A DNA stretch of 45,285 nt from contig JAUCBJ010008379.1 in the NCBI GenBank assembly GCA_032718475.1, positions 1-45,285 of the forward strand. The letters are read 5' to 3'. Origin of the DNA: Nemertoderma westbladi (taxonomy: Eukaryota > Xenacoelomorpha > Nemertodermatida > Nemertodermatidae). Every line of letters starts with the position of its first letter. Within the stretch, counting starts at the first letter, position 1. Under the pieces are notes generated by a model. It did not search any database. It worked only from the letters and a program-made list of their open reading frames with translations, and had not been told where the DNA came from. Shown here piece after piece: positions 10,213 to 20,600 of the stretch. Made by a program: the position numbers and the translations under genes.

Positions 10213-11170
10213 CCCCCCCCCCCCCCCCTCATGTCAAATTTTCAAATATCTGTTTTTTATTTAATCTATAGCAGAATTTAATGAGGATTTCAAATTTGAA
10301 AACCGCTTAGCGAAACCTCATTTAGTTCTCGAGTTATCGCTGTTTATCTCTACAGTATGATGGCCTGTCAGTCAAATTGTAAGACAGACAGACAACCGAC
10401 AGACAGACTGGATTCCACCAAACCTTAAAACTGACATCGGAAATGAAATCAGCGACCCCGAAAACCCCCTAATGAACATTTTAGCTCTTTGGTGTGGATC
10501 CTTCGTACCAGAAATAATTAACCAACCAGAACACAGACAGCCAATTTTGGCGGGAAGGTTTAAACTTTGAAGGCAATTAATTATCTTGGAATGACATTTT
10601 TCATTTTTCAAATCATTTTGTTCATTTCATTACTACTCCTCCGCCATTTTTTAACCAATTTTCTTTATTTTTGGCTCATTCGAAAGGGTTTTGGTTGTTC
10701 TTTAAAAGTTATCGGTTGAAATTTTTATATTTCTGCATTTACAGCCAATTTTTCAGATTTTTCAGCCAGATTTGGCCAAATATTAATAAATACAGTATTA
10801 ATTAATTTTCATCAAAAGGCTAAACTAAAAATTTTAACCGATTACTTTTGTCGAGCTCAGCTCCGTAATTCGAAAAAAATTGGTTTCAGACAGTTTCACC
10901 TAAAATTGAATGACTAGTAGCATTTTAACCGAAAATCTTGATTCATTCAATGGCCGCTAGAGGGCGAATGGAAATTTGCAAATTTTTCGAAAAAACAAAT
11001 ATTTTTTTTTAAACTGCGCCCCCACGCCCATTTATTTTGATTCACAAACAGTTTTTTGAAAAAACAAATGTTAGCCATATTTTAACAGCCCGATACTGTA
11101 TAAAATCAAAATATTTTAATTTCAGTCGAAATTGTAGACATTTGAAAAAATGTTTGGGGGGGGGGGGGGG
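10213..11170. repeat. Palindromic element capped by a C16 run and a G15 run
   Basis: A C run at 10213-10228 faces a G run at 11156-11170. Inside, segments are imperfectly inverted: TTTCAAATATCT near 10240 faces TTTCAAATGTCT on the other strand near 11140, and AACCAATTTTCTTTATTTTT near 10655 faces AAAAAAATTGGTTT near 10880 with intervening similarity. Its left part (GATTTCAAATTTGAAAACCG, CGAGTTATCGCTG) is related to the right part of the element at 40736-41651. No coding region. Probably a non-autonomous foldback family. Confidence 0.55.
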
Positions 11171-11464
11171 TGCATTCCCCCCTAAGTTATTTTTTCTTTA
11201 TTCTTTATTTCACCAAAAAGGTAGCATAAAATTAATGTAATTTAGTATCTAATACCTTATAGATGCAATTATTTTTTTTTTATTTCCGAATTTTTGACTA
11301 ACACGGCAATTCAAAGATAAAGTTAATTAATTAAATATAAATAAATACTTTATTTAGAATCTACAGTACTTTTTGCATTTATATTATCAAACAGTTTTAT
11401 ATATGATGAAGGCCTATAATACATTCATACGGTATTGTATAGTAGTCTATTTTCATGTTTTCAG

Positions 11465-11662
11465 TGAAAATTCGAAACGATCAAGTTTGCGCGGAAATTT
11501 CTCAGAGGACGTTGAATGCGATGAAGAGATTGAGGAATTCGATATTCAACCGCAATTCGATGCGAAATTCGAGTTCGAACGGCGGAGAAACATGTTTCTA
11601 CAAAGTCAGGGGGCGACAGACTGGCAAAACGAACGGGTCACAGACCGAGAGTTACCAATAAG
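11465..11662 (+). CDS. Rab gene exon: acidic linker upstream of the GTPase domain
   Basis: Acceptor TTTTCATGTTTTCAG at 11450-11464 and donor AAG|GTTTGT at 11663. The 66 codons include DVECDEEIEEFDIQPQFDA and RRRNMFLQSQG, unlike any domain. It ends with two bases (AG) that join the first base of the next exon to give Arg, so phase supports it as part of the Rab gene. The previous exon must end with two codon bases. Confidence 0.65.
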
Positions 11663-14600
11663 GTTTGTTAGCAGATTCAATCCGCTATGCGCTTCAACCA
11701 AAATGGGGGGAGGGAGGGGGGGGGGGGGGGGGCAATTTACCAATATTGGCCGGAAGTGACATGTAATGTAAGCAGGAGAACCGAGAGATGATGTAGCTAG
11801 GGAAGGGCGAGCTGGTAGGTGGACCAATCAAGTATGCCGGGGCCAACAAAGCCCAAGGAATAGCTACGTGGCGTGATTTGTAGGACAGCCAATGTGAGTG
11901 GGGCAAACATTGGAGCGTTCGCCTAATGGCGGCCATTTTGTCACATATACAGTATATTAGCAAGGCATTAGCAGTCACTTGGCAAATTAACACCAACGGT
12001 GAGCGTATAGTTTTATACCGCTGCCGCTTCGCTAGGCTCCTTAACTACTGGTGCTACCGGTACAAGTGCAATCAGAACATCATCAAGAATATTACCGTAC
12101 TACTATACCAACACAAAAACAAACTCTAGTTATTATATCGGGCCTACGGCCAGCTAGTCCATCACTCAGGTACAAGCCGGGGCAGTGCGTATGTAAGACC
12201 CTCCCCTCACTACGAAAGTAAAACGGCCTTGGATCTGGGGCCAACACGGACGTAAATAGGCCTAAAAATGATACCCCACTCCATAGCGAATATATCTTCT
12301 ACCGCCCTGGTAGCTCAGTGGTCTTAGGACACACACTCGGCTGATGATAACCGGAAGTTTGAAACCTAGGTACCGGGTTCGAGCCCCAATAGGGGCGGTT
12401 GATATTTTTCGCTATGGAGACCATTATCATAATGTACTATAACATATATATTTATTTGCCGTCACCCACCCCACAATAATTCATTTATAATTAACCAACA
12501 CGGATCCTGTCACAAGGTTGAGTAAAGTGTTATTAACATAGAATTAGCAATAACTACTGTATGATCTAATTATATCTGAAAAAATCAACTTTTTCTCACA
12601 AAAATTTGCAGAAATCAGTACTAGCACTAAATTAGTGGTAGGAAGTGCGAAAATTTGCGGAAAGTCGTAAGTCAGCTTTGTCTATTATTTACTGGGTTCG
12701 AGACTTGAGTTCGAGCTTGTAATTTCAATTATTTAGTAATTTGATCTGATGTGATCACAAATATAATAATACTGTATGTGTTTTTGTATTTGTAGTAAGG
12801 TCCTCTGAATAACATAGGTTTCATACAGTACCTACAGACCCCATGATAAGGTTATGTTGAAAAATGTTGTGTTTTTTAGACGTATATATTCGTAATTATT
12901 TAAATCATATTTGAATTTCAATTCGTAAAAATAATATATATTATTTTGAAAATTATAAATGTCAAAATTACATTTAATAATCAGTAACTTCCGGTAACTA
13001 TTTTTTATTAGCTTACTTTTGTTATTTACAGACAGCCGCCTATTGGATTGGCTGCCGATGACTCATCGACTCGGACATTGGGAGTTCTCGACGAGAGGTC
13101 GTTGCGAGCACCCGAACGTGTCTTTAAGATTGTTATGGTGGGAGAGAGCGGAGTTGGTAAAACCAGTTTGATACATCGATTCTGTCACTCAACCTTCAAA
13201 ACCAATCTCAGTTCCACCATTGGTTAGTTACCATCATATTTTTCTGACACACCCACTAAGAACTTCGGGAAAACATCAATATTCCATGTTATTAAATAAT
13301 TAATAAACACTATATTCCAGAATATACAGGTCGTATGTGTTGTGTACACTAGAATATTATATACAAATCAAAAATTAACTCCTATCATATCTATAAACAC
13401 GACATTATTATCGAACATACAGATAACATTTATTGTTGTATAATTTTAAATTATTTTTATCAAGCAGAACCAATTCATAAAAATACGACTTCCTATAAAC
13501 GTTTTAATCATTCTTTTATTGTAGGTGTGGATTTTCAGACGAAGACATTGGTTGTTAGTGACCAGGTGATTGCGTTGCAGCTATGGGACACCGCTGGCCA
13601 GGAGCGCTTCCATTGCATTACCAGTCAGTACTTCCGTAAAGCGGATGGCGTGGCAGTTGTTTACGATGTGACAAACACGGCTAGCTATCTCAGAGTTAGA
13701 AACTGGATAACGCAAATAAAGGTTAGCATCAGGTAAAAATCTGAAAGGACAAGGCAAGTAGGTCTTTAAGAAGCCGAACTATCTCTGGTTATGTTGCGGG
13801 TCACATCCTATGTGTGGCGATGGCCGAGTTGTTAGACCCAGGGGAGAGTGAACGACTCAGCCACTCAGCCGTACATTTATCGTCAAGAAAACCGAATTCG
13901 CGTCCAGATATTTTTCGACAAACGTCCGCAGAAACTACTAATTTTCCGAACAGATGTTCGCGAACACAATTATCAAAGATTTGGTTGACTCACCAGTAAT
14001 ATGTTCCCATAGTCACTTCAGAGATAAAATGAATCTTAAAATAACGAAATTAAACTATTCTACACACACAACACAATCTATAATTTATAGTACCAGCTAC
14101 TGGTACTAATTTGATAGGGCTGTTCAGCTGTGTGCCTGTGCAGTAGTAAATATGCGTTATCTACTAAGAATATTCTTAGACTTTAGTGGGCTGAAATATA
14201 CTTTATTAAGCTACCTGTTATATTTTTATATTTAAATAAAAAACCCCCTCATACTTCAGACGTCCGAATTTACAAACGAAAAAAGGTAAAATTTTTATTA
14301 TTATATATTATTACAGTTAATTATGATAATATTATAATTATAACATTCATCTCAAATTGCAGGGGGTACTTTATGGCCGAATATGGTCATTTAACGATAA
14401 AATAATATTATAGCATATAATATATGCTAAATACAAAAAAAAAAGGAAAAAATCGGACGTCCTAATTTAGCACCCGCCCATCCCCCTGACCGAAGATGTC
14501 CTGATTTTGAAGACCCCCCCCCCCCCCTGATCTCGGACGTCCTTTATGGAAGACCCACCCCCCCCCCCCCCCCCCTGATCTCGGACGTCCTTTATGGACG

Positions 14601-17600
14601 ACCCTCCCTTCAGTCCGACTCTTACTACCCTAATATGGAATCAAGGCATCAGTTGAGTGACGTGACGAGTGTTGAGGCATCAGTCTGAGTAGACTCAGAC
14701 TCAGTTTGAGTCTATAACTCTCATTATACTATAAAAAAAGGCCACTTCTCAAGAGGTAGATTGGTTGTCTACCAATACAAATTGTAGAAAAAATTACGTA
14801 TTTCAAAAAATGATCAACAAAAGTTATTTTCCTTTTATTACCCTTGTATAATGGATAAAATTCAACAAGTTGCAGCAAGATAATAACAATAACAATTTCA
14901 CTATTTATTCTTATACTCCAATCTGACATTATGCTAGGCTAGGCCCTCATAAACCTTCCCAAGTTTAGTTTCAAGTTCACATAGTTAATATGATTTATTG
15001 GGTTTATTTTGGCGGCGCTTTATAGGAGGAGGCCGGCGAACATTGTGTTATTATGCTAATTGGAAATAAATCCGACAAAGAACACAAAAGAGTTGGTGAC
15101 GAAGAGGCCAGGCGACTTTCTAAAGAACTCGATTCAATATTTTGGGAAACCAGTGCCAAGTTGGGCCAATCTGTGGAAGAAGCTTTTATGGAGATGGCAA
15201 AGTAAGACACCAGCTTAGCAATGTATTCAATATCCATCGTATTTATTTAATAGACATTATATGGTACAATTAATAGTAACAGATGGCAAGGTAAAAAACC
15301 GCCAATGCAATGTAATAAAAACGATAATTCAACCATCGTGACCATGATAGAGCCAGAACAACACACAACAAAAAGTACCGTTTCGAGAAAAACGTCATTT
15401 ACGTCAAACCCATATCTCATTTACCTCAGTGTGGCTCCTGTCTTCTATTTTTTCACGGATATCTTGAAAGATACAATGACTAATATTAAAATATGGCCAA
15501 CGGTCAGAATATAATGTTTATTGAAAACAAAAAAAAAAACGGTGTGGGTTATTTTTCAGAAGCAGAACATCACATATTAATTAGTCTTCAACGGTGCGGG
15601 TTATTTTGCCTCAGAGATTTTGTCACTGACATAGAACTACCCACACAATTTCCACGACTTGTGTTTGAGTGGTTTGGTTTGCTTTACCTCTGATATTTTA
15701 CCACTTTAATGTTGTGTCGGTTGTTCTGATTCTCTTATTATTTAATTTATCTTCTAAATTAACCAATTAATTATTAGGATCTTGGATTTTAACATATGAT
15801 GCATAACGGCATCTTGCGTCATTGTGGTACAGTATACGTGTTGTTCTGGCTCCTATTGTCTCGAGATAATTGATGTGCTAAAGTATGGTCTGTTATAATG
15901 TTAATCAATTATGGTTCAACAGATATTAAATAAAATAGTAAAATTTAAATAACAAAAATTATGGTAAGTAGTAGAAGTGCAGTCTATTCGATTCATCATA
16001 TTTTATCAGGCTACTATTATTAATTTATTAAATATGAACAGTTAATCTATTAAACTAACGAGAAAATGATAATTTATGAAATTAATTAATTTCTAGTACA
16101 AAAACAAACATTCGTATATAAATTAGTTATTAAAAAAACTTAACAGGGGGTGCAGAGGGGGATCTTTAGTTATTAGCACCATAAGAAAAATCATTTTTTT
16201 TGTAAAATATTATCGGAATGTGCAGCTAAATAATGGGCCCGTTCCCTTCGTCTGACGACATCACTTTCATTTCTCTGACCCGCTTACCACCGGATTCCGG
16301 CGATGCTATTGGTCCGTCCGTCCCTCCGTCTAGACAACCGCTCTCATCGCCGGGGCAACCGGACTCAGACATGGTACTATAGTCTACCACTTCCTCGTCC
16401 AACAACCGTCGCCTGGCACCGCTGCTCCTACGCGCGTGGTTAATGTGGTCCGCCACGTCCCTACCAACGTCACTGACGTCACACAGCGTCACTATGGCCG
16501 CATACCAAGGAGGCGACTCCACGGTCACGTTGATAAACTCCGTGTAGCTGAAGGCGTAGTGATGCCCGATAGCCGCGATAAACATCTCGATACAGACGAG
16601 GAAGTCCTGTAGACTCGCTGCGACTATCTTAGGATCGAAAACCCAGACCTTCTGTATGACTCCGGTGGCAACGAGGATAGACAAGACAAAAGATTGCCAG
16701 AAGGAGAAGAACACCACAAACTTAATGCAAATAAACTTGCCTATGGGACGGAGTGGGCGGAGTTCGTGTCTGGTGGTCCTGTAGAAGAGAACCAGACAGT
16801 AGAAGGCCCATATCTGGGTGGCGTTGTTAACCAGAGCCAAGTACATCCACGGGGAGTCTGCGGTGAACTCCCCGTCCTTGTAGACACCGGCGGTGACAAG
16901 GATAAGAGAGAGCACCGTAGTGGCGGGTCGCACCACGGTGTACAGCAGCACGCCTTGCTGACAGCGGCGTACGAAAGTGTCCCCCATGGGCCACGCTCGC
17001 AGACAACAGAAAGGGATTAAATGTTTTCTGTTTGCGCTGTAATCTTTGAGACAAGAGTCTAAATCGTATTCGTGGTTCAAATAATTTAACAGAAGCATCA
17101 TAAAGTTATATATTACGTAGGCTTCGTAACACTCGCGACAAGTGTCGAAGTATATCGCTGCGTTAGGGTATCGTAGACCTAGCCAGGCGTCTAGACTATA
17201 TATGGGCACCATCCAAAGGATACGAATTATATGCCGTTGTAGGTATGGCCTCGTGTAGTGGATCAGGTGCTGTAGGATAGTCCACAATGAGATGGGAAGT
17301 GTTAGAGCTAGGAATATTGCTGCGGCTGCCCAGGCCTCTACATGGGAGCTGGCTCCCTGCTCTTGTAGTGTTATAATAAGGAAAGGGAGGCCAACACACA
17401 GACTGATAGCGTAGACGGCCACTACGATAGATCGAATCCACGAGCGCCACAAACCAAATACACCATAACGACTGGTAGAAGGCATATCTTCTGTCGTGTA
17501 GGCGTAGGCCTACCGCTATCTCACTGCATCGGTTGACAGAAGCGGGAAATAGAACCAGGCGGTTTTAATTCAGTAATCACTGAATCAGGATTACAGATTA

Positions 17601-20600
17601 AGTGAGGTTGATGCCTGTGCCTGGCACCTGGGATACCCAACTCAGATACCATTAACACTGTAACAGAAAATAGCTATAAATCTAACAACATTTAAAACAG
17701 AAAAACACCAACCAATCCAGATAGGCCTACCAGTCATCTATCATCTGTCAGTCAGCTGGTCAGTCATCAGTGATCAGGTGATACTGTAATAGTGGCTTAA
17801 ACCTGCTCCATGCTTAAACCAACCAAGGCCTACTAAAACTACTGTTACACTGTAGCAGCAGCACTCTTAAAAAAAAGTCGGTCCATAAGATTTTCAGTCA
17901 GGCAGTCGGCTGCCAGGCCTGTCTTTTAGTTTTTAGTACATAGTACTGGGGTGCATGTAAAGAGCGGACTGCGGACTGGCGGACTACGGACTGGGGATTG
18001 CCAAAATCCGCGCGGGCAATTTGAATTATCGACTTCCAAACTAAGAATCCGCTCTTTGTTGTCTGGACAAATGGCGGACTGAAGCCGGTAAATTGTAACC
18101 TGATTGGCTCAATCATGTACGTAGGCTGAAGCTGAAAGGGGACTTAAAGAATGGATCATCCCATTTGGCTTTTAAATGTTTACCATTGTGCAACACTGTA
18201 ATACAGGATATAATTATCCTATACAGTAATTACGTGGACTGTTGATTAAGGGCCTACTATATAATCAACAATCTACGGATATTCAGATTATTTATTTCAA
18301 TAAATATTTTTATATACTTCATGCCTTTAGAGTTTATGTCACAGTTGTCTGTTCGCAAATATAAAAGAGCGAATATTCGGACATCCTAAGCGCAGGAGCT
18401 GGGGGAAGATCTTCTCTGTGCTGGGGGTAAGAGAGCGTAAGAAAAGGGGGAACAGGGGCAAAGAAAAGGGGTGTGGATCTATAAATAGCATCCAATAGGA
18501 CGCATCTAATTACTGGCATTTAATTCTGTCCAAATTTTTATGACAGCCTTAAAATGAAAACCACGAACACCTGATCGGCTAGTGCTTTTTTTAATGCTTT
18601 TTTAGTGTGGGCTGTGATATCCTACATATCTGACATGCGATTAACTGGGCCCATGTGAAGTATACCAGACTTTCTGCCGTTATATTTCACTTTGCAGTTA
18701 CCCCCATGTGAAGAATACCATGTTTTCACCAAAAATACAGGTTACAGAAGGGCTGAATCTAACCAAAACAATAAACAAATTAGTATATGTACAGGTTATA
18801 AGACAGAAATTAGCGATATAAAACACTTAATAAAGATAAATTAAAAAAAATAAAAAATCTTCATATATAAAATTCCAATAAAAAGTCGACCGAAAAGTGA
18901 AATCCTGGTATTCTTCACATGGGCGATTAACTGTGGGGCGAGCAACGTAAGTCCAGGTGAGCCTTAGCATATGGGTAGAAGTGGTGGACCCGTCTGTTGT
19001 TGTCATCGTCGGAAATGTTTCAACGCTAATAAGTCGGTCAATCTTGGAAAAATAATGTTTCACTACTAGTACTGTATGTACGACTAATATGTTTCAATTA
19101 TGTTTCAATTTTGTTTCAACTAACAGAGACATAATAGTGGCAGTACGAGCCAACCTCCACCACCCCCCCCCCCCCCCCCCTTTTTTTTTTGGACCCCAAC
19201 GTAAAAACTTTTAATTTAAGTAACAAGCAAACAAGGAATATCTTATAAGGTCGCGGTTCACACCTTTAAGCAATAAGCATAACTCTGCTTCGGCAGCAGA
19301 AGTACATACTACAGTAGTCCCAAGGTCTTCATCCAAAGTAGAGTTACGAATGAATCATGCTTAAAAGAGTGAACCGGCCTTAACCTGAGAGATTTTATTG
19401 AAAGTTCAAGAGTTCTTCCTACTGCCTACATAATAGGTTTTCAAAATAATAGGTTTCCATCTCTGTGTCACAATGAAAACATTTAAGCCAATAAGAGGAT
19501 TCAAGAAAGTTCCCTTTGGGCCTCTATGTAAATGATTGAGCCAATCAGGTTAAAATTTTCTGGCTTCAGTCCGCCGTTTGTCCAGACAACAAAGAGCGGA
19601 TTCTTACATTATAATGCTATAATTCAAATTGACCGCGCATATTTGGGCTTTTAATTGACAATCCGCAGTCCGTAGTCCGCAGTCCGCTCTTTACATGCAC
19701 CCCATAGTACTGTACACTGTAGTAGGCCTTGGCTTCCTAAACCCAACTGTACTATAATGGTTGATCGTGTTGTTGTAGTATGCCTTGACCCTGCTACCGG
19801 TACTGCTATCAGGCTATGTGGGGCTATTTGTACTAGTTTTTTGTAGAAATAAGTCTTGGCATTTGCAGTGCTGCAGTCTTCTCTTCATAGTGCTGTAGTG
19901 TAAGTGTATTGCGTTGCGTACAGTTCTTGTCCTGGATGTTGCCTTGACTGGTATCATAGGTATAGTAGCGGACCGGTAGCCGCAGCCGGATACCGAATGT
20001 ACGTACAGTAGTATTGTTCGTAGAACAGTAGGCTCTATGCCTATATTTCAAACTGAAACAAAGAATCAGCAACTTGTTTTCCGATTTGTCTGAAGTCTGC
20101 TAAATGTCAGGACGTACTGTACTGTCTGGATTTTAGTGCAGTTCTTTGGTGAGTCAGGTCTTCAGTGGTCTTCAGTGAGTCAGGCAGGTCTTCGATTGGT
20201 CATTGGAGATATTGCTGGGGTGTAATGGGTTGAGGGTTGGTTCTTGCTAGGGTTGTGTCGAGCTCTATTCCGCTATACTTGTAGAGAGAGATTATATTGT
20301 TTGCATCCGCATAAATCAGTAGTGATGGTCTGGTCATGTTAGTTGGTTTTCTGTCGGACAGAAACCCGACGGCCAAGTACAGTAGGATTGAGCACAGTGA
20401 CATGTGATGGTATTGATTATTGACAGATGAGAGGCCATGAGGAGGTAAATTGCGGTCATACGAGGTAAATTGCGGTCATACAAGGTACCAGGTAGTATTT
20501 CCAGGTCTATCTTTTACCTGAGTCGATAACTGAATGGTTTGAGCGTCAGACTTCCAACCCAGAGGTCACCAGTTCGATCCCATCTGGACGTCATTGCCGA

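Larger units (their letters stand above)
17940..19711. mobile_element. Foldback DNA element with about 210-bp inverted repeats and a perfect 8-bp target duplication
   Basis: The element is 17948-19703. Both ends begin GGGGTGCATGTAAAGAGCGG read inward, and inverted similarity continues for about 210 bp (AAGAATCCGCTCTTTGTTGT, CCTGATTGGCTCAATCAT). The 8-bp sequence atagtact flanks it on both sides (17940-17947, 19704-19711). An 8-bp duplication fits hAT, P or MULE type transposition. There is no transposase ORF inside, so it is non-autonomous. The interior holds another repeat and a nested MITE (18648-18922). Confidence 0.85.

Noticed and set aside
12301-12400. Functional tRNA gene
   Set aside because: The anticodon and D arms do not fold properly; kept as a tRNA-like element only.
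13814-13999. ORF starting at the tRNA-Ser-like string GATGGCCGAGTTGTTAG
   Set aside because: No B box or acceptor pairing, and the ORF has no homology; intron sequence.
16694-17020. + strand ORF inside the TMEM184C-like gene
   Set aside because: Antisense shadow of a conserved membrane protein.
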